The notes beneath the pieces are model-generated. The model was not told the DNA's origin. It ran no database searches and saw nothing but the letters and a program-made list of their open reading frames with translations. Below are positions 1 through 11,747 of a stretch of DNA of 64,000 bases, in pieces. The translations under genes and the position numbers were made by a program. Within the stretch, counting starts at the first letter, position 1. Every line of letters begins with the position of its first letter. This stretch comes from Cercis canadensis (taxonomy: Eukaryota; Streptophyta; Magnoliopsida; Fabales; Fabaceae): positions 300,530-364,529 of the forward strand of contig QAOA01001288.1 in NCBI GenBank assembly GCA_003255065.1, written 5' to 3'.

Positions 1-779
1 AAAAAAAAAATCAACCATTGAAGAATTGAGACATCAATTTTTACCTGAAAGAGAAACATAACATTCAAGAAAAGCATATAATCAGAAATTTTATGTCTAT
101 AAAATATAATTCTAGTTTGTGAGATTGATTAAAACTCTGTTGCATAGAGTTTGGGCAAAGACTTTATACCAGTAAGTGTAGTTAATAAGTCATAGCAGTC
201 CACCGGGTAAGCGTAGAGAGACTTGATAAAGGCAGCAACAGGTAACCTAGTCAAAGGAATTGTCAAGGAGAGCTTTTGATTAGATTGAAAGCTTAATGGA
301 GTTATAACGTATAAGGAGGCAAATTTCAATGTTGTTACTTACCCTTTGGGATTAAATTCGGCAAGACCAAAAAGGGTGGTGACCTGTTAAAAAAACCAAG
401 CATTTCAAGTATATGGTTTCAGGATACTTGTAATTAAGAGGATTATTGGTTAGCTTATGTACCTCACCGACAAAGGACTTGGCAGCAACAACTCCAAGTG
501 CAGTGTTCATGTGGCTCAAATAGGCAATGAGACTCAACAAGGCTGCTGATTTAAGTTGGTTCACCAATTTCCCTTATGAGAAGGATGCCAAAGCAATTAA
601 AGTGCCCTGCCAAACACGGTTTTCCAGTACAGTTAGATGGTATGCTAAAATTGATTATGTTTATTAACTGGTTAAATTTTAGAGACGTTACTGTTATGTA
701 CTTATGTTTATTTAAACTTCAAAGCAACTCAAGTAAAAGGGTCAAGTTATCTTATGCTTTACCAGAGAATGGCCAACTC
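1..779. other. Left-edge region, no recognisable gene
   Basis: AT-rich DNA. On the minus strand, 129-329 and 352-567 are open and look mildly protein-like, but they are in different frames, stops lie between them and I recognise no family. They could be the remnant of an old gene or retrocopy, or chance. Nothing else is supported here. Confidence 0.4.
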
Positions 780-825
780 AAGTAAATCTGTTTTTCAACT
801 AAAACCAAAGCAGATTCATTAATAC

Positions 826-1016
826 AATTGGTGTCTTTTCTTAAAGGAGGATTGCCAGCTCCAAAACTCCACTCACTTTCCATAGATAACTGCATAAATC
901 TCTTACCCCAGATAGGCCTAAATAAATTGGTGTCACTGACTTCATTACATATTAGCAAACATCTAAATCTTCAATCACTAGATCATATTGAGCACTTCAC
1001 ATCTCTTAAATATTGA
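826..1016 (+). pseudogene. Leucine-rich-repeat remnant of an NLR-type resistance gene
   Basis: About 60 codons read as leucine-rich-repeat units. The segment GGLPAPKLHSLSIDNC is followed by two further L-x-x-L-x-L-x repeats containing NLLPQIG and LVSLTSLHI. This pattern, with the GGLPAP spacer, resembles the C-terminal repeats of RPP13-like CC-NBS-LRR proteins of woody eudicots. A TGA stop follows FTSLKY at 1014-1016, although the reading continues past it with KVKDCKEEDIG, which looks like the next repeat. No NB-ARC domain, start codon or flanking exon is visible. It is therefore read as a decayed fragment rather than a gene. The family assignment comes from repeat style only. Confidence 0.4.
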
Positions 1017-1040
1017 AAGGTTAAGGATTGTAAAGAGGAG

Positions 1041-2113
1041 GATATTGGTAGTTCCTTTCACGCATGCCACACACTAGCATCGAGGAGTAAATAATGTTAC
1101 ATAAGAGAAATGAAATTAGCTTGGTTTCTAAATTCACTATATAGAATTCCAACCATAAAGAGAAAACACAGACACACATATGTATATAGATGGATGGATA
1201 GATAGATAGATAGATAAAGAAAATATTCATATATGAATAAATACACACCTCAACTGGATGATAGATTCCCTGTAAAATCAGATAAGCAATTCAATTTACT
1301 GCATCTCTATATAAGTAGACAGTAATTAACACATATAAAGCATACTGAAAGTACCTTGGCCTCTCAGACTTTGTTGTCCAAGAGAAAAGAGGTACGCCAT
1401 ATATTGCTGCAAGCATGTAAATATGGCATAAGGCATAAGCCAAACAGAAAATAATGTTAAAGAAAAATATTGTTGTCACATCAAACATTTTATCCCAAAG
1501 CATGCCCAAGTAACACACTTGGCTTTTCCAACCTGAGATCAGACTATACACTTGCTTTCAATGAAGGGAAAAGAAAAGCTTTGAACATGTTTTCTAAGCC
1601 GTTTCAAATGCAAGACAAATTTCTAAAAATCATAACTGCCTTCATAAAATGAAATTCTACAACCATACGTTCAAGTAGTTAGGAAAGGAAGCACACTTGA
1701 CATTATGTCCAAAAATTTTTTGCTTGAATTTGGTCAAATCAATGCCTTGTTTTAGCTTTCAGCACAACTTAGTATTAGGCACAAAATCCCATTCATTTTG
1801 TGAAGTAGCCAATGGGTACAACAAGAAACAACAAAAATAAATATAGACAAATCCTCACCAAAAACATACAACCCACCAATAAATTGGAGATTAACAAGAG
1901 CACCATTCTCAAATGAATCCAAGCTTTAACAAAAAAGTTTTAACAGTATTTGACTCACGTATTGCTAGTGTAAGCATAGCTTAAAACCGTAACAAAACAG
2001 TAGAACCCGATATAAGAAACCAATCTATGGAACTTTTGAATCCATCGTAAAGCCTCATGGATAATGGTTACAAGTTACACTAAGAACCAAAGAGAGCAAG
2101 CAGTCAGTGAGAC
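1041..2113. other. Intergenic, no gene seen
   Basis: AT-rich. It contains the tetranucleotide repeat at 1189-1216. On the minus strand, 1291-1551 is open and hydrophobic (the peptide includes YGVPLFSWTTKSERPR followed by a possible GT donor), but I cannot link it to neighbouring exons or to a known family. Confidence 0.4.
1189..1216. repeat. (GATG)2(GATA)5 microsatellite
   Basis: Seven tetranucleotide units: two GATG, then five GATA. A likely length-polymorphic marker. Confidence 0.9.
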
Positions 2114-2121
2114 CCATAACC

Positions 2122-2783
2122 TATGTTGCACGAGTATGGGTACGAAACGCCGGTACGGTGATTTTTCAAAAAATAGGAAATGAGAATGCTACATGTATAT
2201 ATATATATATCAAATAGAATGAACAATGTTAAAATTCTCAATCATTAAAAAATATCAACTATTAATCCTTAGCAATGGAGAAAGAACTAAGACACCACTG
2301 AAGAGGATGAAGAAGAGCTGGAGTTGGAACTTGGAACTAGGGTGAAAATGTTAAAGAACTTGGCCAATTTCGGTTTTGAATGTGGATTGGGGAAGAAGAT
2401 TGGGGCTCACCTCCAAAAGGCGTCGTTTTTGGCGAACTGGACATCCCACAGCGAAGGAAAACGACGTCATTCCACTTAGGGCAGGGACCAGTCATCTCTA
2501 AACGTCGTTGTTCCACTTAAACCAATTACCAGGCCACCAAACGACGCCGTCTTGAAATGACCGGGATTCCCTTTGCCGTTTTGTGGGCATTTTTTTTTTT
2601 TTTTACGAAACTTAGCGTTTCAAAACGTTAAAAAAAAAAAAACCCGCAGGAANAAACAAAAAAAAACAAAACCCGCAGGAAAATGAATTTTCAACGTCTC
2701 AGCCCAATGGTACGCGTTTCACATTTCGCGCACGTCCCCAAAATGGGTACGTGCTGGAATTTGGCGTCTCGGCGCTTTTAAGG
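2122..2783. mobile_element. Probable non-autonomous DNA transposon flanked by an 8-bp direct repeat
   Basis: The 8-mer CCATAACC lies at 2114-2121 and again at 2784-2791, immediately outside a 662-base segment. The segment starts TATGTTGCACGAGTATGGG and ends in a stretch with AAAATGGGTACG and GGCGTCTCGGCGC. The inner right side resembles 17215-17312, where ACGTTTAGCGTTTCGG, AAAATGGGTACG and CCGTTTCGGTGCTAC occur. The reverse complement of that last motif resembles the left end here (T.TGTWGCAC), which suggests terminal inverted repeats. An 8-bp target duplication fits hAT-type elements. No transposase is encoded. A single N at 2653 lies inside. Confidence 0.5.
2643..2681. other. Single-N join with short direct duplication
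   Basis: The N is at 2653. CCCGCAGGAA, preceded by an A-run, lies at 2643-2652 and again at 2672-2681. This is one of nine isolated N's in the window and is read as an assembly join. Confidence 0.7.
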
Positions 2784-2791
2784 CCATAACC

Positions 2792-3797
2792 AAACATATG
2801 GTGTGCACAACCATATAATACAATCATAAACCTTCTATGTTTACCAACCCTCATTTGCCCACTTGAGTTTCAATTCAATAAATACCATTCCCTTAATAAG
2901 TACCTTGAGAACGTCAGGCTCATGAATTGCCTTTGCTTCTAGAATTGTGCTTCTAGCTTTGAAGCTTTGAAAGAGAAACCTGGGAATTTTTCATGCATTG
3001 CTCATGATATATAAAATAGGAACTCATTCATTGGAAATTTTCAGCCAAAATAACATAATTAATATATAAAAAACTACTACACTCTGTTTACGGCAAAAAG
3101 AGTATAATGAATTGAATACCATAAAATCTCATCTCCATTTAGCTCACAAAGCATTAATGTTAAACCAACTTATATTAAAGATAATAAAAAGAGATGAGAT
3201 AAACCTGGAGCAAAGTACAAAAACTCAAACTATGTTGCCTTGGCTTGCTTGCTTCTAGTTTATGAAGCTTGAACTGCACAAAGAGAATAACGTTTGCCTA
3301 TCGTGAATGAAAGAAGAGTGTTTCACTTAAAACTCATTTTCATTATAATTACAAGATTGCCACCCCCTTCTTAATTGTTTTCATTATAATTTCAAAATTC
3401 CCATCATATTTTCACTTTTTCATTTTTTATTTTCCAAAATTTGAGAAGGAAACACTGAAAACAAATTTTTACATTTCCATATTTGGGTATAATTTAATAA
3501 ATATTTTCGGAAAAATATTTTAATTAAACTCAATCATACACATTTTCAAATCTATTTTCTATTTTCATTAAAAATAAAAACAGAAAATAACCAAAACAAA
3601 CAAGCCCTAAGTAATGTGACTAATGTCAAGTGGGTTCCCGCCATGTGGCGTTTTCAACTTTAGCTGTAATCTTTAAGCTACCATTTGCGCCATAATTAAA
3701 AAATAAATAAATAAATAAACTCCCTTTCTCCTCCCCCTTATTTCAAACAAAATTTGCTTTAGCCCAATGTATTTATTGGAAATTTTGATTTATTATT
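2792..3797. other. Intergenic, repeat-like but no gene
   Basis: AT-rich, no coding potential. The end of 3480-3610, containing ACAGAAAATAACCAAAACAAACAAGCCC, read here only as a pattern of ACAGAAAAT followed by ACCAAAACAAACAAGCCC, resembles the right terminus of common plant mutator/hAT-like MITEs. No matching left end or target duplication was found. Confidence 0.35.
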
Positions 3798-3806
3798 ATT
3801 GTGACT

Positions 3807-4274
3807 ATAGATGAGAAATGAGCCGAGCTAAATTGGCCTATTTTTATTCGGGCCAACAAACTGTTGGCCCAACCCAACCCTACACGCGCAGCTAGCCTAA
3901 ATGAGCTGTTTTTTATTTATTTATTTGTAATTAAGCTAAAATCTAATAAATGTTTAAATTTTTTTCTTTAGTGAGTTTTGTTAAATTACTAATGAATATA
4001 ATTAAACAAAACAAAATATGTAAAAAATAATAAATAAAATTAAAACAAAGAATAAAAAACGTATAACAAAATACATGTAAGTGTAAATTTAAAATAAAGA
4101 TGTATAAATAACTAAAAAAATTATAAATCATACATATTTTAAAGTTTAAAGTTAAAAAACACATATTAATATAATTTGTTAGTCTTTCTTTAAAAAAAAA
4201 TATTAACTAGCCTAGCCTAAACTCGAATGAGCCATGAGCAGGTCAAGTCAAATTGACCCATTTCCCCACCTCTA
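3807..4274. mobile_element. hAT-like MITE with 9-bp flanking direct repeat
   Basis: The 9-mer ATTGTGACT occurs at 3798-3806 and 4275-4283. Between them lies about 468 bases. The left end reads (A)TAGATGAGAAATGAGCC. The right end, reverse-complemented, reads TAGAGGTGGGGAAATGGGTC. They share TAGA, then GAAATG.G.C. TAG(A/G)GGTGG is a typical terminus of non-autonomous hAT elements. The interior is very AT-rich and non-coding, with an inverted repeat at 3850-3870 (GGGCCAACA / TGTTGGCCC). hAT duplications are normally 8 bp, so the exact boundary is uncertain by a base. Family assignment is inference from the ends. Confidence 0.6.
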
Positions 4275-4283
4275 ATTGTGACT

Positions 4284-6422
4284 CGCCCGGTGTCGTATTT
4301 GAACCCACAGGCTTTAGTTAAGCACAACCTGATCCTACCAATGAAGAACCAAAAGTCCATTACGCCCCTGCAGGTGCAGCAACAAAATGGAATAAGATTT
4401 CTGGGCCAAAACTATGGGCTTTCTGGAATCTTGCGAGAAGACCGGGAAGGGCAAGGACTGAGCAAAATTACATTCCAGATGATAAGAACGCTGGTGCGTG
4501 AACGGCAGTTAAATAAGTTTTCTTGTTCTTCTTCCTTTACTGTAAAGCTTCAGGCCTATTGGTTACTGTTTTTTCTCCTACCTGCTCTAATTGAGATATC
4601 ACGCTTCACGAGAAATCGCATTCAATCAGGATCATTTTCAACCACTAGAAACATCCTTTATGGCTTTAAATAACCATATTTAAGCTGATGATAACCTTGG
4701 CTTTAAGTATATATCAATCCATTCACTTTTTGGTTGCATCTTATAACTACCAAAAAAGAAATTACAAAGTCCCGAATATAAATTTATTATACTACTGAAC
4801 TATCCAAATAATTCTCGACGTTGCTTCTATTGTTAATAGATGATCAATAACGTAAGGAATGCCAGACCTGAGCTTGAAAAGGATACCCAGACGTCACCAG
4901 TTGTGGCTTCTAACTCTTTGGTAGAAGCGACACATAACAGCATGCCATAAATTTTTCCTTACACTGGCAATTTGGCATATGACGACGAGCAATATCTAAG
5001 ATAAAATCATTAACGATCAACAATTCGTTCAGTCGCTGAGAAACCATGTTAATCACAAACATAAGCACTCTTGGTTGAATAGTAAAACACTACCATCACA
5101 TTCGAACCTTTCTTACCCAAAATTCTGATTAGCCAATATACCAGCATAGAATATGACACCATTTTCATAACATGACGTATGATACAAATTTTATTAACAA
5201 TGACTAACAAAAATACATGGTTTAATAAAACAACTCAAGTATTAGACTGATTGTGACTAATATTAATGAATCGAATGAGTTCACCCCCCTCCCTATCAAA
5301 CAAAAAAGAGATGGTTTCAAACAAAGTAGGGAGAAGCAAGACCCAATCATCCAAGAGAATCATCACAGATGGTGACAACACCCATGACAAAACCAAACTA
5401 GGAATGAAACAATACATGTTGAGAAGAACAAAATGAAGACTTGAGAATAGAAGCAATCAGAGAACCAAATGGACTCAGAGACCTGACTCCTGATTTGAGT
5501 GGAAGACATTTTCCAAGTAATTTGTGTAAAAGACACAGACTAAACATAGGATTGAATGTTCGTAGCTTTGCATAGAAGTAATTATATGAAATTATGGACC
5601 AATACAATTTTCACAACTATCAAGGAAAAAAAAAGGTCGAATAAAAGAAAACTTTATAAGCCAAGAGTAGGGCAAAAGATGAGATATATACTAGCTCATA
5701 GGAAGACTTGGGTTATTTGATTCAAGGTTTCCAGGAGTGCAGAAAATCAGGAACCATGCTCAAAGATAGCACATTACTTAGGTGGCTGAAGGGCAAAGCG
5801 ACCAGTGATATACCATTGAGAATACCGAAAAACTAATACACCAACAAACACAAAACACAATAATGAAAGGAAGCAGTAAAAGCACAAATCTAAAACTTAA
5901 ATGAGGAAAAACAAAGGAAAAAAGCAACAAATTTTGAAAGAACCAGCAAACTGATGATGTTCAATGGGGGAATTAATTGTTCGAAGTCACCAGCAGATAA
6001 AGGAATACAGGAGTATAGACGCACTAGAACCACACTAGAACCAAACTATGTACCCCGCCGGATAAATCATCACAATGATCAACCAGGACAAATAAATTAA
6101 ATAAAAAAGTAAAGACAAGATGCAAAAGACAGCAGAGCAATTAAGAGGTTCAAGACCAAACAGTTAAATAAATGATTCTCGACAAGGCAAATCGAGATTA
6201 TAAGGCATGCTATGAAGAACCACAATACCTTCAAAGAAAAAGAAAATAGCCGTTTATACCATTAGTGGACTACAATGAGTTCCTTACAAACTGGCCCTTA
6301 ATTAAAATGGAAAGCACAAAGGTGCAAAACATTGTTTTCATCAAAATTTAAAAACAAAAAACTACACCCCTAATTAATTCAATAAACCCAACTGAATTAA
6401 GGGAAAAACGCAGGCTAGCAAC
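4284..6422. other. Intergenic, no gene seen
   Basis: Open stretches in this interval (for example 4278-4673 plus and 5235-5607 minus) begin without a convincing ATG, show no family resemblance and have no plausible splice partners. The part nearest 6422 should include the 3' UTR of the minus-strand RPL39 gene. Confidence 0.45.
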
Positions 6423-6747
6423 TCAAAATCCAAGCTTGGTGCGGCGCCAGTGGCGGCGCTTGGCGTTGTACCTGGACAGGATAAAAAACAGGAACTGTTA
6501 GCTACGGAGAATGAGGAAGGAAAATGAAGGAGAAATTGAAGAGGCATAGGGTATAAACCTGATGGTGTTGTCAGTCCTCATGCGGATCCAATAGGGAATA
6601 GGCCTGTTCTGCCTCATCTTCTTCGCGAGCTTCTTCTTGATTCTGAAGGTCTTGTGGGACGGCTGAAACAATAATCAAACATCAATGAGAAATAAAAGGA
6701 CGAAAACCAAAGAATCGAACTTTAGAGCAGATCAAGACGAATACCAT
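6423..6747 (-). CDS. RPL39: 60S ribosomal protein L39 (eL39)
   Basis: A small basic protein of the large cytosolic ribosomal subunit that lines the lower part of the nascent-peptide exit tunnel. Three coding exons on the minus strand: 6745-6747 (ATG alone), 6559-6662 and 6423-6471. GT-AG introns lie at 6663-6744 and 6472-6558. The joined frame is 156 nt, giving 51 residues, exactly the family length. The second exon opens [15 protein letters not shown] and the last encodes [15 protein letters not shown], both near-invariant in eL39. Having only the initiator ATG in the first coding exon is a known layout in ribosomal protein genes. Too short and split to show as a long frame. The upstream promoter carries telo-boxes and site II motifs, matching a coordinated ribosomal protein gene. 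Confidence 0.95.
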
Positions 6748-6809
6748 TTTCGCTTCAACGCCGGTGTTCGACTGCGCCGAGTGTGGACGGGAACAAGAGC
6801 AAGGAGCGA

Positions 6810-6998
6810 AAACCCTAAATAGAAGAAACCCTAGGCAGCGCCCTTTTATTATGACGGGAAAAAACGAAACTGATTTTTTTTTTTATAATTAGTTCTGGAC
6901 CGACTTATCATCCACAAGGGCGATTGGGCTCTAGAAGGCCTACGTTTCTGAGTGGGCCGTACCCTAAAACCAAGTACGTAATTGATGGCTTGGGCCCA
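6810..6998 (-). promoter_or_regulatory. Telo-box and site II promoter of RPL39
   Basis: Telo-box motifs AAACCCTAA (6810-6818) and AAACCCTA (6826-6833) lie 60-90 bases upstream of the start codon. Site II-type TGGGCY motifs follow at 6925-6930, 6953-6958 and 6991-6998 (palindromic TGGGCCCA). In plants the telo-box plus TCP-bound site II combination is characteristic of ribosomal protein and other growth-linked genes. The motifs are seen directly; regulation is inferred. Confidence 0.75.
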
Positions 6999-9900
6999 AA
7001 GGGATTGACCCATTATCAGACCGAACTAGAGAATCACAAGCCCATTTTAGAGGTCCAGTATAAAACCCAACAGAGATTTTCCGAGGTATAGATAAAAGTA
7101 CATACTACCAGTTTTTTTTACGAACTTGGGCCCCGTAATACTTAATACTTGAGAAGGAACTAGGTTAAATAACAAATTCGATGGGTTGATTAGCAAAGAA
7201 AAAGAAAGATTCGTTGATTGGGCCAAATCTTTGGAAAGTACACACTACCCAGAACATAGACTGAGAATATAATGCCTGAGATAAAAGGAACATAACAAAA
7301 CATAACATCATTAGCCAAAAAAAAAAAAAGGGAAGATAATAAAACATAAGAAAATTAGATGGTGGATGCATAAGCCCACTCTGGAATAGAGGCTTCAAAT
7401 TTCGAATTTCGTATTGGATTTTGATAGAGTTAAATATTAAATTCGATTCTAATCCACACAGAAAGAAGCTCAAAAGAAACTAATGGGCCGCCGAGTGGAA
7501 TGAAGCCCCGTGTGTTCTGCGAAGAAGAGAAAACTCAGAATAGAAGGAATATTCTGAAAATATAAATAAAAAATGAATCCATCTTCAATTAATTAATGAT
7601 TAATATATTTTTTTATTTGATTAATCATTAATAGTTTAATAGCAAACATATTTAGAAGAAATTGGACTGATAGCATCCAATAAGAAAGCTCTAAAAGTTG
7701 AAGTTGGCGGGAAACAATAGTCTTCGTCGTATCCCCCACATCCAGTCACATGGCAATAGTCTTCATCATATTCCTTAATTATCGCTATTACTTCTAATTT
7801 CAAATATTTGCCCGTTATATCAAGCAATTTATAAGCTGTCATTTCAGGGAATGTGGTTGAACCCATTTATTAGTTTCTCTTAATTACCAAAATCAACTTA
7901 GGATTATGCAATGGACCAATTCCGCTGATATGCCCAAAAAGTCGTACTAATTTCTCTCAACATGCCAAGAAAGTAACTAATAACCTTGTATTTTTCTCTC
8001 ATGGCTTTGACATGTAGAAGAAGATGTTAGAAACACAACAGTATATACAGAATTGTTATATGATGCATAGGCCAACCACATGGTGTAGTTGTGCTTAATT
8101 TCCTTACTCCTAACTCTTTTGGCAGATTCTAGTTCACATAGTACCTCAACCATGTGCTTCACCTTGACTAATTTCTGTGGGGACAAACTACGTCTCTACC
8201 TTTTATTTAATGCAGTAGATTAGATAAACAATTACAGTTCTCAACCCTTTTCTTTCCCCCCAAAAAAAAAACACAACAACAACAACTAAAACCAAAAAGC
8301 TTTATCTTCATGTGCTTGGTACTTGCGAACAAATTTCAACAAGTAATCAAATTATAAGTTTATCTCAATTCTCACCCTTTTTTTTAATAAACTTTGAGTA
8401 ACATACAAGAGAATATAGTGAACATAAAAAAGATGACATTTTTAATTCAAAGGTCTCACTATCTAAACCCATATTCAATGAAGAAAAAGAGAGCACACAA
8501 ATATGATACACATAGTAGTTGTTGGACCTTCCTGGTATTTAACAAGTATTTGAAATAAAAGATTGGTAGAAAAAGTATTTTTAGTTGTCTGTACATGTTA
8601 TGGGCAAATACACGTTATTAGTGGAGACAAAATAGGAACATGCACATGGAAGCTGCACATAACTTGTCCATGTCATGGCGTCCCAATTATGAATTGTTGT
8701 TTTGCAGAGGTACAAGTTGAGAAATTGAAAGGAGTAGGGGCAAGGTAGGAGTAGAATAGACAAATTTCCATGGACGGCGGGCGAGGAGTTTCTGAGACAA
8801 ATATATCTGTGTCAGTATCACCTCTCATTTTCTTACTTGCTTGGTAACGAAACCGCGTCAAGACTCACTGCCAAAGGCCATGTGTTATGCGCACCAACTT
8901 GATGATAAAATTCCTCTTTGACCGTTAGTTGCCCAAAATCCAGGAGAGGAAGATTATTAAAAACAAAGAATAAGTTTTGGGCAGAAATTTGTGAATTTCA
9001 TTTGCAATGAAAAGTTTTGAATTGAATAGACAATAATTATTAGTTGTCATCCTCTGCTTATTCATTCTAAAAGGTTGTATACTGAGGTCAGAAAGATGGC
9101 TACTTTTGGGTTGCTTTAGTTATAAGAGAAGAATTTTAGGCGCAGTTTACAGGTATAAATGTTTTTACTTCATTCACTTTTAGAAAAGAAAATCTTAAGA
9201 AAGAAAAACAAATCAAAGAAAAGACAAATGGCAGACGGGAATATTGATATGTGCATGCATATGTATACTCTATTTATAAGATTGATAGAGAAATTCCCAT
9301 GTTCTTAGTTATCCTCAAACCACGCAGCTGACCCTTCATTATTATAGTTGAATTCAATGGATTGTGCATGTTGGCAAGTTTGCATGTGAGGCAATGTGTG
9401 TGAGAGAGAGGCAGAGACCATGACATGAACGGGACAGTGTCATGAGATTTTGGGCAACAAAGGTTTAGCTAAGATTACTTCTCAAGCCTCAAGCACCCAT
9501 AAATACTTGGACAAATTAATTTAACAGACAACCACTTCTTTAGCTCTCATCAGTCATCACCCATGTTATGTTTTTGGACCCACTTCACGCGTATGTATGT
9601 GGGTCCCTGCCAAGTTTATATATTTATCTCACTTTCTTGACCTTTTGTTCATATCAGTTTGATGTTAGCTGTAAACCAAAAAAAAAAAATTTAAGAGATA
9701 GGGAGAGAGACAAAGATCCAAATCTCTTAATCCATGACATACATGCTGCTTGTTCTATTGTCACCCTTCTATTCTTTTTTCTTTCTCTTGTGAGTGCTCC
9801 TTTTTTCTCTTTCAGCTGAGAAAAGAACAAAAAGGAAACCCATACCAAAATCTAAAAAGTAAAACATTTTTACCTTTGATTCCTTCGATAACTTTGTAAT

Positions 9901-11747
9901 CCAACGAGAACAGAGCTAAAAAATCCAAGGGCCAAAAATATTCTCTCTTTCTTCCTACACTTCCCAAAAGCCCCAAATAGTGATGATACATTCTTCATCA
10001 AGAAAATTCACAGCAAATTATTGATGACCATCTGATTATGTTGGTTACACGTGGCATACATGCAGCAGAGCTTCACGCTCTGCTGCGCGGACCCATCAAT
10101 GGTTTATTCAAACAAGAAGGTACTTAGCCGTTACCAGTTTATCACATGGGAAAGATGGGAAGGAATTGACCAAAATTAGTCCTGCAATTGAATGAAATAA
10201 CAGAGAAATGTTTGGTATACAACCTGCTTATTTTTCAGCAGAAAGATTGAAAGGGAGGAGTGTTTGTTTGATTTACCCTATTATTTTTCCCCTTGAAGCA
10301 ATTAAAATTCAATTTCAGAAATACCCCAAAAGCATATCCTATGTGATGTTAGATTTTGGTACCTATCTTGCACAATGTATAAGTATGGAAAATGTACTCC
10401 TGGCACGTGGTTCAACAGTAGCCACAATAGGATCATGACCCATTACCAACCAAAAACCTGAAAATACTGTTTATGTCCTCACACATACCATGCACCATAT
10501 GCTTTTGTTTCCCTTTCAAGCATCCTAAGCTCTAAGCTGTACATAAAATACACACAAAACCCCACAAAATCAAACAATAGTACAATACAAACAAAAGTCT
10601 CAACTTCATGCCAATTGCTTATCAAACAGCTATTTATATTGTTGTTGCTCTACAATTTGCTTGAAAGTGAAGGAAAGCCTTATGGCAGATAAATATAAGG
10701 CTTGCATATTATTGTTTATAGCTTCTCCCAAGTACCGATACTTTATCTCCATGACGAGCACATTTCATTCTATGACCCTCCACAAAATAAAGAAAAAGTT
10801 AAAAGAGATTTGTTGCTGTGATGGGTTATTGATCCTATAATAGTGAACAAGATCTGATCAAATGATTTTATATGTTAGGGTAATTATGATGGTCCAAGAA
10901 TCTTTAATCTTTAATCGATGTGCCTCAACTTGGGATTGACCCAATCTTAAAATAAACATTGACACTAAGACATTGATGCAGATACTATACTGTAACTGTA
11001 GTGCTTGTGTTACAACTTACCACTGATCATAGTACCAAATTGCAGAATATGATCGCTATCTTGGTCTCTAAATCGTCCCGACCAAGGTCTAAAATCTGAT
11101 ATTAAGTAACAAAAAGGGACAAAGAATCTCCAATTTGAGTGCCTCTAAAATTTCTCTCTAACACTCAATTGGTGCTTTATATACTTGAGAATTGATATGT
11201 TCAAAGATTTTGTAGTTCAAACTTCACACCATAGGGAACTAATTGCCAGTTATTATCTACAATTTGCTCCCTACTCACATGAGAATAATCTATGGGACTG
11301 CGACTGTAGATTTTAGATTTTCTTGGAGAAAAAAAAGAAGCAACAGAACAATGCTTTTTAAGAAATTAAAAATATTTTAAACAAAAGTACCCATCATGGA
11401 CTCAGAGACATGTGAATTGAACTTGGCTAGTTGAATTATCACTTAAAATACTTATTCAATAATCATAACTTACGATATAGCCAACTGTTAGCTATTAGCA
11501 AAAAGAAAAAGAAAGTTAGACCTCAAAAACGCCGTGGGTCCCTATGCTTAAATTGGGTTCCAGATTGCTTAGAAAATTGTCCTCAAATAGCCCTCTTGTC
11601 TGTGAACAAACCCAACTACAAAACCCTTCTCACCTCCTCCCTCATTTGGTACCACAATCCTCAAGGCTCAAGGCTCAAGTCTCGCATTCCCCCACTCAGG
11701 CATTTTCACAAACACTTTCTGGAAAGAATTGGTTTCTTTTCCCTAAC
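6999..11747. other. Intergenic, 4.7 kb, no gene seen
   Basis: AT-rich DNA between RPL39 and the ERF gene, which diverge. Open stretches at 7165-7473 and 7636-7866 (both minus) have no recognisable domain. Purine-rich AGAGAG tracts occur near 9400 and 9690-9710. The last few hundred bases should be the promoter and 5' UTR of the ERF gene; I see no clear TATA box in them. Confidence 0.45.

Noticed and set aside
4278-4673. 131-codon plus-strand open frame
   Set aside because: Begins with GTG inside the direct repeat flanking the MITE, has no recognisable domain and no splice context.
7165-7473. 102-codon minus-strand open frame
   Set aside because: No domain, low-complexity hydrophobic peptide from T/A-rich DNA, and no conserved start.
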